DNA of 64,000 nucleotides from Flagellimonas_A sp039592695. Lineage in GTDB: Bacteria; Bacteroidota; Bacteroidia; Flavobacteriales; Flavobacteriaceae. The notes under the pieces were generated by a model that worked only from the letters and a program-made list of their open reading frames with translations, made no database searches and was not told where the DNA came from. The translations under genes and the position numbers were made by a program. The stretch is from the NCBI RefSeq assembly GCF_039592695.1, contig NZ_JBBUTK010000003.1:372001-436000 (forward strand). Reading direction: 5' to 3'. This document shows, piece after piece, positions 25,395 through 34,790 of the stretch (its first letter is position 1; each line of letters starts with the position of its first letter).

Positions 25395-27647
25395 TTAGTT
25401 CAGGTCAAAGCGATCCAAATTCATCACCTTGTTCCAAGCTTTGACAAAATCCTTTACGAATTTCTCTTTGGCGTCGTCACACGCATATACCTCGGCCAAA
25501 GCACGAAGTTCAGTGTTTGAGCCAAAGATGAGATCAGCTCGGGTGCCGGTCCAATTGGTTTTGCCCGTTTTTCGGTCGGTACCCTCAAAAACGGTTTCAT
25601 CGCCATCGACCGCTTTCCACTTTGTGCTTAAATCCAATAGATTCACAAAGAAATCATTGGTTAAGGCATCACTCTTGTCGGTGAAAGCCCCATGCGAAGA
25701 ACCATTATAATTGGTGTTCAAAACACGCATCCCCCCAACCAATACCGTCATTTCAGGTGCTGTCAACGTGAGCAATTGTGCTTTATCTACCAACAGTTCT
25801 TCGGCCCTTGTATTGGGATTTCCTTTTACATAATTGCGGAAACCATCAGCTCGCGGCTCCAAGGCATCAAAAGCTTCGGCATCCGTCTGTTCTTCCAGAG
25901 CATCCATGCGACCGGGTGTGAACGGCACACTTACGCCATGACCGGCATTTTGAGCGGCTTCCTCAACCGCGGCATTTCCTCCCAACACAATCAAATCGGC
26001 CAATGAAACTTTCTTGTTCCCCGATTGGGCATCGTTGAATTCCTTTTGAACTCCTTCCAAAGTCTCCAAAACTTTATTCAATTGTTGTGGATTGTTGACT
26101 TCCCAATTCTTCTGCGGCGCAAAACGGATTCGGGCACCATTTGCACCACCACGTTTGTCAGAACCCCTAAATGTTGAGGCAGAGGCCCATGCCGTGGACA
26201 CCAGTTCAGAAATCGATAGGCCAGAGGCCAAAATGCGTTTCTTCAACTCTGAAATATCTGCATCATTGATCAACTCATGGTCAACCGCTGGTATGGGGTC
26301 TTGCCAAACCAAATCTTCTTGGGGCACCTCAGCACCCAAATAGCATTCTTTTGGCCCCATATCACGGTGCGTCAATTTGAACCACGCTTTTTGATAGGCT
26401 TCCTTGAACTCGTCGGGATTTTCCAAGAAACGTCTTGAAATCTTTTCATAATCAGGATCCATACGAAGCGACAAATCCGTAGTCAACATAAAGGGTGCAT
26501 GTTTTTTGCTCGGGTCATGTGCATCAGGAATAGTTCCTGCGCCAGCTCCATCCTTGGGTTTCCATTGATGTGCCCCGGCTGGACTCTTGGTGAGTTCCCA
26601 TTCGTAATTAAAAAGATTTTCCAAATACTTATGACTCCATTTGATGGGGGTATCCGTCCATGCCCCTTCAAGTCCGCTAGTAATCGTGTCATTGCCGACA
26701 CCGCTTCCGAAGTTGTTCTTCCAGCCCATGCTCTGCATTTCGATGGATGCCCCTGCTGGTTCTACTTCCACATATTCTGTATCGGGTGCCGCTCCATGGG
26801 TCTTGCCAAAGGTATGCCCGCCAGCAATCAAGGCCACAGTCTCATAATCGTTCATCGCCATACGGCCAAAGGTCTCACGTATATCATGTGCTGCAGCAAC
26901 TGGATCAGGATTCGCATTCGGGCCCTCGGGATTCACATAAATCAACCCCATGTGGGCTGCCCCAAGCGGATTTTCCAATTCACCATCCTTGCTGTAACGT
27001 TGTTTGTTGCCCAGCCACTCACCTTCTGAGCCCCAGTAAATGTCTTCTTCGGGTTGCCAGATGTCTTCTCGGCCGCCACCAAAACCATACATGGGCAGAC
27101 CCATACTCTCATGGGCCACATTGCCCGCCAAAATCAAGAGGTCGGCCCAAGAGATTTTTTTGCCATATTTCTGCTTGATGGGCCATAGCAGCAATCTGGC
27201 CTTGTCTAAATTCGCATTGTCGGGCCAGCTGTTGAGAGGAGCAAAGCGTTGTGCGCCAGTACCGCCACCACCGCGACCATCGGCAATACGGTATGTACCT
27301 GCTGCATGCCATGCCATACGAATGAAAAAAGGACCGTAGTGGCCATAATCGGCAGGCCACCAGTCTTGGCTATCCGTCATCAAATCGGTCAAGTCTTTTT
27401 TGATTGCCGATAGATCCAGTTTTTTGAATTCCTCAGCATAGTCAAAATCCTTGTCCATAGGGTCGGCCAGTTCAGAATGTTGGCGCAGGATGTTCAGATT
27501 AAGGGCGTTGGGCCACCAGTCTTTATTGGTGGTGCCGCCACCAGCAGCGGCATTCAGTTCTCCGTTCAAAAACGGACATTTGGCTGTTGATTCATTGACA
27601 TCCCAAGCCTCGCCATGGCCGTTGGAATGTGGGTTGTTATTATTCAT
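25395..27647 (-). CDS. katG: Catalase-peroxidase
   Basis: A heme enzyme of 750 residues that degrades hydrogen peroxide and acts as a peroxidase. The distal heme pocket is intact (RMAWHAAGTYRIADGRGG, with Arg, Trp and His), and the proximal-helix segment IAGGHTFGKTHGA carries the heme-ligand His. The second, non-heme peroxidase domain (ASTFRGSDKRGGANGARIR onward) is complete. The N-terminus lacks a signal peptide, so the enzyme is cytoplasmic. It is a single gene with its own terminator. No OxyR or PerR site was recognised upstream. Confidence 0.97.
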   Translation of the reverse strand: MNNNNPHSNGHGEAWDVNESTAKCPFLNGELNAAAGGGTTNKDWWPNALNLNILRQHSELADPMDKDFDYAEEFKKLDLSAIKKDLTDLMTDSQDWWPADYGHYGPFFIRMAWHAAGTYRIADGRGGGGTGAQRFAPLNSWPDNANLDKARLLLWPIKQKYGKKISWADLLILAGNVAHESMGLPMYGFGGGREDIWQPEEDIYWGSEGEWLGNKQRYSKDGELENPLGAAHMGLIYVNPEGPNANPDPVAAAHDIRETFGRMAMNDYETVALIAGGHTFGKTHGAAPDTEYVEVEPAGASIEMQSMGWKNNFGSGVGNDTITSGLEGAWTDTPIKWSHKYLENLFNYEWELTKSPAGAHQWKPKDGAGAGTIPDAHDPSKKHAPFMLTTDLSLRMDPDYEKISRRFLENPDEFKEAYQKAWFKLTHRDMGPKECYLGAEVPQEDLVWQDPIPAVDHELINDADISELKKRILASGLSISELVSTAWASASTFRGSDKRGGANGARIRFAPQKNWEVNNPQQLNKVLETLEGVQKEFNDAQSGNKKVSLADLIVLGGNAAVEEAAQNAGHGVSVPFTPGRMDALEEQTDAEAFDALEPRADGFRNYVKGNPNTRAEELLVDKAQLLTLTAPEMTVLVGGMRVLNTNYNGSSHGAFTDKSDALTNDFFVNLLDLSTKWKAVDGDETVFEGTDRKTGKTNWTGTRADLIFGSNTELRALAEVYACDDAKEKFVKDFVKAWNKVMNLDRFDLN

Positions 27648-27813
27648 GTCGATAGTGTTTTCGGTTATACATCTTAAAATTACAACTCCTATAGATGGGA
27701 AATGTAAACGATTGATTAAAATGTGTTATGTGGATATTGGGATTGGTTATGGTATCATAACGATCCTATTGTTTTTGTTATCTTAGATACGAGTACATGA
27801 ATAAAATACTGAT

Positions 27814-28323
27814 ATGATTCGCAAGACATTATTAATACCCTTCTTCGCCATTTTGTTTTATGCGATTGGCTGTAAAGAAGCGACCCATGAAAAAACAACG
27901 CCTGAGGTTAATGAAACCGTCAGTTACGAACAAGAAAGAGCAGCCATTTTAAATACCCTGAACAACGAAACCAAAGCTGCTTTTCAAAGGGACTATGAAA
28001 GTTGGAAAGGCTACTGGGTACATGACCCTGATATCAGTAAAACATACATAGACTTTGGTGAACATAGTTTTTCTGAATCTGTTGGATGGGATGAGATAAG
28101 CGGTTTTGTCAAAACATTCATTGAAGAACATCCTGAACCTGAGCCAGTTCCAGAATTGGTCAATGATATTAACGTTCGGCTGTATGACAACGGCGCTTGG
28201 GTCACTTATGAACAACAGGACTCATTGCGAGGCCTAAAGCGGGAAACCAGGCTTATGGAAAAGATAAATGGCCAGTGGAAAATTGCGGGAATGCACACCA
28301 CTATCTATGGATTCGAAGAATAA
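27814..28323 (+). CDS. SnoaL/NTF2-like lipoprotein
   Basis: A protein of 169 residues with a lipoprotein signal (FYAIGC, Cys20). The rest has the alpha+beta pattern of the SnoaL-like/DUF4440 superfamily: helix AILNTLNNETKAAFQRDYESW, then VHDPDISKTYI, GWDEISGFVKTFI and strands ending GQWKIAGMHTTIYGF. These domains often bind small molecules or are enzymes, but no catalytic role can be read here. It converges on glyS. Confidence 0.7.
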   Translation: MIRKTLLIPFFAILFYAIGCKEATHEKTTPEVNETVSYEQERAAILNTLNNETKAAFQRDYESWKGYWVHDPDISKTYIDFGEHSFSESVGWDEISGFVKTFIEEHPEPEPVPELVNDINVRLYDNGAWVTYEQQDSLRGLKRETRLMEKINGQWKIAGMHTTIYGFEE

Positions 28324-28397
28324 AGTAAAAGCACCCTCTAAAGTTATGCATTCCTCTCGTATGCCCGTTGGATGCAAGAAGGGGACAATACCAAGTA

Positions 28398-29939
28398 TCA
28401 AACTTTTTGCAACCATGCTTTCATGGCTACTTCTTCAGCGATAATATCTTTGATCGCAGAAAGTTTGACACGCTGCTGCTCCATACTATCACGATGACGA
28501 ATGGTGACGGTGTCATCTTCCAGTGTTTGGTGGTCAATGGTGACACAGAATGGCGTGCCATTAGCATCTTGGCGACGGTAACGTCGGCCCACGGCATCTT
28601 TTTCGTCATAAGCCACATTAAAGTCCCATTTGAGTTCATTGACCAGTTTTTCTGCCACTTTGGGCAGTCCGTCGCGTTTCAGCAATGGTAAAACAGCCAC
28701 TTTGGTGGGTGCGAGCACTGCGGGAATTTTTAAAACGGTGCGTGTGCTTCCGTTTTCGAGCTCTTCTTCTTGCAACGCATTCGAAAATATGGCCAAGAAC
28801 ATCCGGTCGAGACCAATAGAAGTCTCTAGAACATAAGGCACATAGCTTTCGTTGGTTTCAGGGTCGAAATATTGTAGTTTTTTGCCCGAATATTTTTCAT
28901 GGTTGGCGAGGTCGAAATCTGTACGGGAATGGATTCCTTCTAGCTCCTTAAATCCAAAAGGAAACTTGAACTCGATATCGCAGGCAGCATCGGCATAGTG
29001 CGCCAATTTTTCATGGTCGTGAAAACGGTAGTTGTCCTCTCCCATGCCCAAGGAAAGGTGCCATTTCATGCGTTTTTCTTTCCAGGCTTCGTACCATTCC
29101 TTTTGGGTACCCGGCTTGATGAAATACTGCATCTCCATCTGTTCGAACTCGCGCATCCTAAAAATAAACTGTCGGGCCACAATTTCGTTCCGAAAGGCCT
29201 TCCCGGTTTGGGCAATGCCAAAGGGAATCTTCATCCGCCCCGTTTTCTGTACGTTCAAAAAGTTGACAAAAATACCTTGCGCGGTCTCTGGTCGCAGGTA
29301 CAAGTCCATCGCACTATCGGCGGTAGCGCCAAGCTTGGTACCGAACATCAGGTTGAACTGTTTGACATCCGTCCAGTTTTTTGAACCTGACAGCGGGCAG
29401 GCAATCTCCAGCTCTTCAATCAAAGCCTTTACATCTGCCAAGTCTTCGTTTTCGAGCGATTTGCCCAATCGTTTCAAAATGGCATTTACTTTTTCTTGAT
29501 AGCCCAAAACCCGTGGATTCGTAGCCAAAAACTGCTTCTTGTCAAAAGCATCGCCAAAACGTTTGCCCGCTTTGGCTACCTCTTTATCGATTTTAGCTTC
29601 AATTTTGGCCACATGGTCTTCGACCAACACATCGGCACGATAGCGTTTTTTAGAATCCTTGTTGTCAATCAAGGGGTCGTTGAAGGCATCTACGTGGCCA
29701 GAAGCCTTCCACGTGGTAGGGTGCATAAAAATGGCCGCATCGATACCCACAATATTATCGTGCAATTGCACCATGGCCTGCCACCAATATTCACGTATAT
29801 TTTTCTTGAGCTCTGCCCCATTTTGGCCATAGTCATATACCGCACTAAGGCCATCATAAATCTCACTGGATTGAAAAATATAGCCATACTCCTTAGCATG
29901 AGAGATGACCTTCTTAAAAATGTCTTCTTGATTTGCCAT
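28398..29939 (-). CDS. glyS: Glycine--tRNA ligase
   Basis: A class II synthetase (alpha2 type) of 513 residues charging tRNA-Gly. Start at ATG 29939 (MANQEDIFKKVISHAKEYGY), because the longer frame has no family support upstream. The motifs EIYDGLSAVYDYGQNGAELKKN, RPETAQGIFVNF (motif 2 region), GIAQTGKAFRNEI and the C-terminal anticodon-binding domain (KVAVLPLLKRDGL, GRRYRRQDANGTPFCVTID) are intact. It may be transcribed from a -7 box only five bases upstream. Confidence 0.97.
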   Translation of the reverse strand: MANQEDIFKKVISHAKEYGYIFQSSEIYDGLSAVYDYGQNGAELKKNIREYWWQAMVQLHDNIVGIDAAIFMHPTTWKASGHVDAFNDPLIDNKDSKKRYRADVLVEDHVAKIEAKIDKEVAKAGKRFGDAFDKKQFLATNPRVLGYQEKVNAILKRLGKSLENEDLADVKALIEELEIACPLSGSKNWTDVKQFNLMFGTKLGATADSAMDLYLRPETAQGIFVNFLNVQKTGRMKIPFGIAQTGKAFRNEIVARQFIFRMREFEQMEMQYFIKPGTQKEWYEAWKEKRMKWHLSLGMGEDNYRFHDHEKLAHYADAACDIEFKFPFGFKELEGIHSRTDFDLANHEKYSGKKLQYFDPETNESYVPYVLETSIGLDRMFLAIFSNALQEEELENGSTRTVLKIPAVLAPTKVAVLPLLKRDGLPKVAEKLVNELKWDFNVAYDEKDAVGRRYRRQDANGTPFCVTIDHQTLEDDTVTIRHRDSMEQQRVKLSAIKDIIAEEVAMKAWLQKV

Positions 29940-29943
29940 TGGG

Positions 29944-29951
29944 CAAAAGTA
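29944..29951 (-). promoter_or_regulatory. -7 box close to the glyS start
   Basis: TACTTTTG on the minus strand matches TAnnTTTG but lies only 4 bases before the ATG. If used, the glyS transcript would be leaderless. Confidence 0.3.
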
Positions 29952-30025
29952 AAACAATGGGATAAATTGAAAAACGAAAGATTTCTGTGTTTGAACGATT
30001 TATTTAAAAAACCCCTGCTCACAAT

Positions 30026-30076
30026 GTTTTACATTGCTTAGCTTCCCGATAGCTATCGGAACCCTCAAGGGGGCAA
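30026..30076. repeat. Cluster of palindromes between glyS and the coiled-coil gene
   Basis: Three palindromic pieces lie in series: CAATG-TTTTA-CATTG (about 30023-30037), the perfect 14-mer CCGATAGCTATCGG (30046-30059) and CCCTCAAGGGGGCAATTA (30062-30079). The second is repeated at 51375; the third is a partial copy of the repeat at 39465. Confidence 0.65.
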
Positions 30077-30979
30077 TTATTTCAGTTGAAATTCTGCCGA
30101 AGATAGCAGACGTTCATCTTCAAATACATTGAGAGTGTAAATGCCCTCTTCAAGCGATTCAGCAGGCACCGTAATGGCATCACAGACATCAAGCTCTTCG
30201 CCAAAGTATACCAATTCAACCCTTTTGCTGTAGGTATTGCCACTCACCGAGATGGTATTGGCGTTGTCTTCAATGATTTTCATGTTGGGATCCAAAAACT
30301 GAAAGTAGAGTACCTTGGTTTTGGTCTTTTTGTCATTATCGGCCAATATCGTGACACAGCCACGAAGTTTTTCAACGGTTGAGGCCTTATTGGTCTGTAA
30401 TGGCCTGCCGGCCCTCAAACGAAAAGCGGTGCCTTCTGTCGCGCCATTTTGCAGCTTTACATAACTTTTAAGTTTGAGTTCACGGTTCAACTCTTGGTTC
30501 TTTTGCCGCAACAAGGCCTCGGCTTCTGCCAATGAGCTGCTCTTGCCACGGAGTTCTTCAAGTTGTTTACGGGTCTCGTCGTAACGGCTCGCCAATAGAC
30601 TGTTGTTGTAGCGGAGAAAGTTGTTCTTGAGTTTGAGGCTATCGAACTTGATTTCAAGCTGGCGCAGTTCTTTTCTGCTCTCTTTAAGCTTGGCAATGTT
30701 AAAATTGAGCCTTCCAACAGAATCGAGCAGTTGTTGTACACGAAAACGAGAATCTTGCAAATCAATCTCATTGACCTCGTTCAAGCCAGACAGTCTGTCG
30801 ACCTCGGCTTTCATAAGGCTCATGTCTTTCACCAATAGCGATTTTTCTTGTTCCAGAAAGTTTAACTGGTTCTGTGATTGTGCGTAGCTGTAGTAAAATG
30901 CAATCAAGACACCTACGATAACCGCAACAAGAGCGGCCATAATAATCTTATAGTTGAATTTGGTATCTTGGGATTCCAT
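30077..30979 (-). CDS. Membrane-anchored coiled-coil protein, function unknown
   Basis: Start at ATG 30979 (MESQDTKFNYKIIMAALVAV), supported by a -7 box TACTTTTG 13 bp upstream. The 300 residues have one membrane helix (about 14-33, MAALVAVIVGVLIAFYYSY), a long coiled coil (about 35-175, rich in Leu/Glu/Lys heptads) and a beta-rich C-terminal domain of about 120 residues (LRGCVTILADNDKKTKTKVLYF, LNVFEDERLLSSAEFQLK). The layout suggests a periplasmic domain held on a stalk. No family is recognised. It is divergent from comF with 31 bp between starts. Confidence 0.8.
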   Translation of the reverse strand: MESQDTKFNYKIIMAALVAVIVGVLIAFYYSYAQSQNQLNFLEQEKSLLVKDMSLMKAEVDRLSGLNEVNEIDLQDSRFRVQQLLDSVGRLNFNIAKLKESRKELRQLEIKFDSLKLKNNFLRYNNSLLASRYDETRKQLEELRGKSSSLAEAEALLRQKNQELNRELKLKSYVKLQNGATEGTAFRLRAGRPLQTNKASTVEKLRGCVTILADNDKKTKTKVLYFQFLDPNMKIIEDNANTISVSGNTYSKRVELVYFGEELDVCDAITVPAESLEEGIYTLNVFEDERLLSSAEFQLK

Positions 30980-30992
30980 GAAAATTAAGTGG

Positions 30993-31000
30993 CAAAAGTA
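30993..31000 (-). promoter_or_regulatory. -7 box of the coiled-coil gene
   Basis: TACTTTTG on the minus strand, a perfect TAnnTTTG, 13 bp upstream of ATG 30979. It decides the start of that gene. Confidence 0.35.
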
Positions 31001-31010
31001 GGTATACGAT

Positions 31011-31727
31011 TTGAATCGAACACAGTTTTCAAAAATAATAAACGCTATTAATTCCATACTATTGCCAAGGGTATGTTTTGGATGTAATGCACATTTATTG
31101 GATGCAGAACATCTTTTATGTACCGTTTGCCGTCATGATTTGCCTGTGACAGGGCATAATTTCCTGAAAGAAAACGAAGTAGACCAAACATTTTATGGCA
31201 GAATCCGTATCAAAAAGGCAGCTTCTTTGCTATATTTTTCACCAACTGGAACGGTAAAAAATCTATTGCACCACCTGAAATACAAAAATCAAGAGCTTAT
31301 TGGGGAGTTTCTAGGGGATTGGTTCGGAAAAACCTTAAAAAGACAGGGGCATTTAAAAGCAGTTGACTATGTGATCCCTGTACCCCTACACCCTAAAAAA
31401 CTCAAAAAGAGAGGGTACAATCAAGTGGATGCCTTCGGAAAAAGCATGGCAAAACACCTAAAAGCCCAATTCTTGGGTGATGCGCTGTACAAAACGGCCA
31501 ATACGCGCACCCAGACCAAAAAAGACCGTCTTTTTCGGTGGAAAAGCAGTCAAAATCTGTACGAGCCCAACCCCGACTATTCATTATCGGGCAAAAAAGT
31601 GTTGTTGGTCGATGACGTTATCACCACCGGGGCCACCATTGAAGCGTGTGCCAAGGCACTCAGCACTGTTAAAGCTATTGAAATTTATGTGGCAACAATG
31701 GCATTCGTGCCTAAATTGGGGAGCTAA
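31011..31727 (+). CDS. comF: ComF family phosphoribosyltransferase-like protein
   Basis: A protein of 238 residues. The N-terminal zinc-finger-like cysteines (VCFGCNAHLL...LLCTVCRHDLP) are followed by the phosphoribosyltransferase fold with PVPLHPKKLKKRGYNQ and the PRPP-binding motif VLLVDDVITTGAT. ComF proteins are needed for DNA uptake in competent bacteria; the biochemical role is unclear. TTG at 31011 is the only usual start codon between an in-frame TAG (30999) and the zinc finger. Its stop codon overlaps the left end of a repeat element. Confidence 0.93.
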   Translation: MNRTQFSKIINAINSILLPRVCFGCNAHLLDAEHLLCTVCRHDLPVTGHNFLKENEVDQTFYGRIRIKKAASLLYFSPTGTVKNLLHHLKYKNQELIGEFLGDWFGKTLKRQGHLKAVDYVIPVPLHPKKLKKRGYNQVDAFGKSMAKHLKAQFLGDALYKTANTRTQTKKDRLFRWKSSQNLYEPNPDYSLSGKKVLLVDDVITTGATIEACAKALSTVKAIEIYVATMAFVPKLGS

Positions 31728-31834
31728 GAGCCAATCTAGAAACTTGTAGATTGTATTTTACGCCCCTTTTTGCGCCCTGCTGCGTCAAAAATGGCCAATA
31801 AAGGATTTCAATCACAAATTTTTAAACAGGCTCT
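31727..31834. mobile_element. MITE-like repeat element, copy A (108 bp)
   Basis: The left end AGAGCCAATCTAGAAACTTG and the right end CAAATTTTTAAACAGGCTCT are imperfect inverted repeats. The core shares CCTTTTTGCGC and CTGCGTCAAAAATGGC with copies B (58188-58345) and C (62886-63017). It lies between comF and the Ig-like lipoprotein gene, touching the comF stop codon. Confidence 0.6.
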
Positions 31835-31868
31835 AAATTATCGTTTCTTTGTCGCTGATAAATTTGCC

Positions 31869-33488
31869 ATGAACCTCATCAGGAAATTTCTGATTTTGTG
31901 CTTTCTTTTTGCGTTGTGTGCCGCATTGTGGCAGTGTGCCAGAAGGGGCAATCCCACTGGTGGCCCGAAAGATATTGAACCTCCTGTGCTGTTGCGCACC
32001 GACCCTGAGAACCTTACCACAAATTTTGATGGCAATACCATACGGCTCTACTTTGATGAATACATAAAACTGGAAGACGTACAAAACCAATTGGTGGTCT
32101 CGCCCCCGTTAAAATATCAGCCAGAAATAACACCCCAGGGCAGTGCCAGCAAGTACATCGAGCTTACTTTTAAGGACACATTGCGCGAGAACACCACGTA
32201 CACGGTCAATTTTGGGCAGAGCATCGTTGACAACAACGAGGGCAATCCGAACAGTTTTCTGAGCTATGTCTTTTCCACGGGGGATTACATCGATTCATTA
32301 TCACTGTCGGGCGCCGTCAAGGATGCCTTTAACCGCACTGCCGACCAGTTTGTCAGTGTGATGCTGTACGAGATTGATAGTATCTACAATGATTCTTCCA
32401 TTTACAAATATCCTCCCAATTATATTACAAATACGTTGGACAGTCTGCCCCTTTTTCAACTGAACAACCTGAAAGCGGGCAGTTATCGATTGTTTGCCAT
32501 AAAAGATAAGGGAAAGAACAATGTTTTTGATCAGCGAGCGGATAAAATTGGTTTTCTGACGGATACAATCACGCTACCTACTGATTCCATTTATTTGCTG
32601 ACCCTGTTCAAAGAAGTGCCTGATTACAGTGCGTCGGTGCCCAGTTATGTGGCCAAAAACCGAATCATTTTCGGGTATCAGGGCGAGCGTAAAGATATTG
32701 CCATCAACACCTTGACCACAATGCCCGATTCGGTAAAGACACGCATTCAAAAAGAGCGTGAAAAAGATACGCTCAACTATTGGTTGACACCCACAGATAT
32801 CGATTCCATTATTTTTACGGTCACCAATGAACGCTTGCAGGCAATCGATACGTTTACCGTAAAAACCCGAAAACTGGAAATGGATACGCTGCAACTCACC
32901 CCAAGTCATCGTAGTCAAATCGGTTTTGAAGACAAATTTCACCTTTTGGCCAACACGCCCTTGGTCAACATTGATTCAAGTAAGGTTTCCATTATCGATA
33001 AAGATACTGTTGACGTACCCTTTTCGATGACCCTTGACACCATAGTCAACAAAGTTGATGTTGACTTTGATATTGTTGATAACCAATCGTATGATATCAC
33101 CATACTTCCGGGAGCAATTGAAGATTTTTTTGGGGAGCAGAACGATACCCTCAATTTCAAACCGACAACGGGCAGCTATGCCGATTTTGGTAATTTGACA
33201 CTCAATCTTTCAGGGGTGGTCACCTATCCTCTGATCATACAGCTTACAACAGAAAAGGGTGAACTGGAACGCGAGATTGTCTCTGACCAACCAAAACCCT
33301 ATGAATTCAGCAATCTTAGGCCCGGCAACTACGGCGTTCGCATCATTTTTGATGAAAATGGCAATGGAAAATGGGATACGGGCAACTATCTAAAAAAAAT
33401 ACAGCCCGAGAGTATCAAATATTATCCTGATATCATTGAAATCAGGTCCAATTGGGAAAAGAACGAAACTTTTGTCATTTCAGAGTAA
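31869..33488 (+). CDS. Ig-like (SbsA/Big_5) domain lipoprotein
   Basis: Start at ATG 31869, which gives a lipoprotein signal (MNLIRKFLILCFLFALCAALWQC); the longer frame would translate the repeat element. The 539 residues begin CARRGNPTGGPKDIEPP, a hallmark of a Bacteroidota family. A Big_5/SbsA Ig-like domain follows (DGNTIRLYFDEYIKL, NTTYTVNFGQSIVDNNEGN), and the protein ends in DUF-type beta repeats (NYGVRIIFDENGNGKWDTGNYL). It is likely an outer-membrane or periplasmic lipoprotein of unknown role. Its 3' end overlaps the convergent amidase gene by 14 bp. Confidence 0.85.
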   Translation: MNLIRKFLILCFLFALCAALWQCARRGNPTGGPKDIEPPVLLRTDPENLTTNFDGNTIRLYFDEYIKLEDVQNQLVVSPPLKYQPEITPQGSASKYIELTFKDTLRENTTYTVNFGQSIVDNNEGNPNSFLSYVFSTGDYIDSLSLSGAVKDAFNRTADQFVSVMLYEIDSIYNDSSIYKYPPNYITNTLDSLPLFQLNNLKAGSYRLFAIKDKGKNNVFDQRADKIGFLTDTITLPTDSIYLLTLFKEVPDYSASVPSYVAKNRIIFGYQGERKDIAINTLTTMPDSVKTRIQKEREKDTLNYWLTPTDIDSIIFTVTNERLQAIDTFTVKTRKLEMDTLQLTPSHRSQIGFEDKFHLLANTPLVNIDSSKVSIIDKDTVDVPFSMTLDTIVNKVDVDFDIVDNQSYDITILPGAIEDFFGEQNDTLNFKPTTGSYADFGNLTLNLSGVVTYPLIIQLTTEKGELEREIVSDQPKPYEFSNLRPGNYGVRIIFDENGNGKWDTGNYLKKIQPESIKYYPDIIEIRSNWEKNETFVISE

Positions 33489-34236
33489 ACTCATCCCGAT
33501 CTTCTAAAAACCTCAATTTCTTCCTAGTGGTTTGAATGTGTTCTTTGGAAAGTGTCGCATATACAATTTCCTCTTTGTTAGAATAGGCCAACTGGTTGCC
33601 CAGTACATCATACACTGCTGAATGGCCAGAGTACTCATATCCATCTCCATCAAGCCCGATACGGTTTACCCCAATGCAATAAGCCATGTTCTCAATGGCA
33701 CGGGCCTTCAACAAAGCATCCCACGCATTGATTCGGGGTTTGGGCCAGTTGGCCACATAGATCAGCACATCGTAATCATCTGTATTTCTTGACCAGACCG
33801 GAAATCGCAGATCATAGCATATCAATGGAAAAAACCGAAAACCTTTATATTCATGAAGTGTTTTTTTACCTCCACGATGGTATACCTTATCCTCGCCCGC
33901 CAAGGTGAACGTATGGCGCTTGTCATAAAAGGAGTGATTGCCATCTGGGTCAACAAAATATAACCTATTGTAAAAACGGCCTTTTTCTTGAAAAGCCAAG
34001 CTTCCGACCAGGGCCGAATTGTGTTTTTGGGCCTCAGATTGCATCCATTCCACAGTTTTCATGCCTTCGGATGCATCAATATGTTGCGGATTCATCGTAA
34101 AACCTGTGGTGAACATTTCAGGCAGTATGATCAAGTCCACATCCTCAGAAATACCCTCGAACTTTTCAGAAAACATTTTTCTGTTGGCCCCTGGGTTTTC
34201 CCACAGTAAATGCGACTGTACGAGGGCTATGTTCAT
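33475..34236 (-). CDS. Carbon-nitrogen hydrolase, omega-amidase (YafV/Nit2) family
   Basis: A nitrilase-superfamily amidase of 253 residues. The Glu-Lys-Cys triad is visible: Glu in LIILPEMFTTGF, Lys in YDKRHTF and Cys in FPLICYDLRFPVWSRN. YafV-type enzymes hydrolyse alpha-ketoglutaramate or alpha-ketosuccinamate, clearing by-products of glutamine transamination. The ATG overlaps the stop codon of the upstream ankyrin gene as ATGA, so the two are probably translated together. Confidence 0.92.
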   Translation of the reverse strand: MNIALVQSHLLWENPGANRKMFSEKFEGISEDVDLIILPEMFTTGFTMNPQHIDASEGMKTVEWMQSEAQKHNSALVGSLAFQEKGRFYNRLYFVDPDGNHSFYDKRHTFTLAGEDKVYHRGGKKTLHEYKGFRFFPLICYDLRFPVWSRNTDDYDVLIYVANWPKPRINAWDALLKARAIENMAYCIGVNRIGLDGDGYEYSGHSAVYDVLGNQLAYSNKEEIVYATLSKEHIQTTRKKLRFLEDRDEFTLK

Positions 34237-34718
34237 AACGCCTGATGATTTTCCAGTAGCTCGATCAAAGGTTGGGCTCCCTGCATTTTTGCATGGTCCA
34301 AAGCGGTTTGTCCGCGTGCATCTTTATGTGCTGGATCAGCATTGTGTGCCAAAAGCAGTTTGGCAAGCTGTAATTGGTTGAAGGTGGTGGCATATATCAA
34401 GCTTGATGCCCCCATTGCATTGGTGGCATTCACATTGCCACCGTGTTCTATCAGTAATTTTGCTATCGCTTCATAGCCTTTAAAACAGACCCCCATCAGA
34501 GCCGTATTGCCCGAAGCATCTTTCTCATCGACTTTGGCGCCACGCTTCAACAGTAACTTTACTATGTCAAGGTGATTGTAATAGGTGGCCAGAATCAGCG
34601 GTGTAGACCCTCTTTGATCGCGTACCTTCAACAAATTGGGTTGATTGCTTAAAAGCGTCTCGATAGTTGCCAAATCGCCTAAACGAATCGCGTTAAAAAA
34701 AGTGACTGTAACTTCCAT
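34233..34718 (-). CDS. Ankyrin repeat protein
   Basis: Start at ATG 34718 (MEVTVTFFNAIRLGD). The 161 residues make about four ankyrin repeats (GSTPLILATYYNHLDIVKLLLKRGA, in pieces; GNTALMGVCFKGYEAIAKLLIEHGG; GASSLIYATTFNQLQLAKLLL; GQTALDHAKMQGAQPLIELL). No signal peptide, so a cytoplasmic binding protein. Coupling by a 4-bp ATGA overlap with the omega-amidase suggests a shared role, but no partner is evident. Confidence 0.88.
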   Translation of the reverse strand: MEVTVTFFNAIRLGDLATIETLLSNQPNLLKVRDQRGSTPLILATYYNHLDIVKLLLKRGAKVDEKDASGNTALMGVCFKGYEAIAKLLIEHGGNVNATNAMGASSLIYATTFNQLQLAKLLLAHNADPAHKDARGQTALDHAKMQGAQPLIELLENHQAL

Positions 34719-34790
34719 TTGGCTAAAGGTAAAAAAACTCTCCAACCACTTTGTGGTGCCATACAGACAACTATTGAAAAAAAATTATGT

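Noticed and set aside
26499..27029. 176-residue open frame opposite katG
   Set aside because: Antisense to a conserved enzyme; composition is that of a shadow frame.
27721..27786. 21-codon hydrophobic ORF upstream of the SnoaL-like lipoprotein
   Set aside because: Part of a longer shadow frame running into katG; no coupling, promoter or conserved layout supports it.
31770..31868. N-terminal extension of the Ig-like lipoprotein
   Set aside because: It is translated from the repeat element; the signal peptide begins at 31869.
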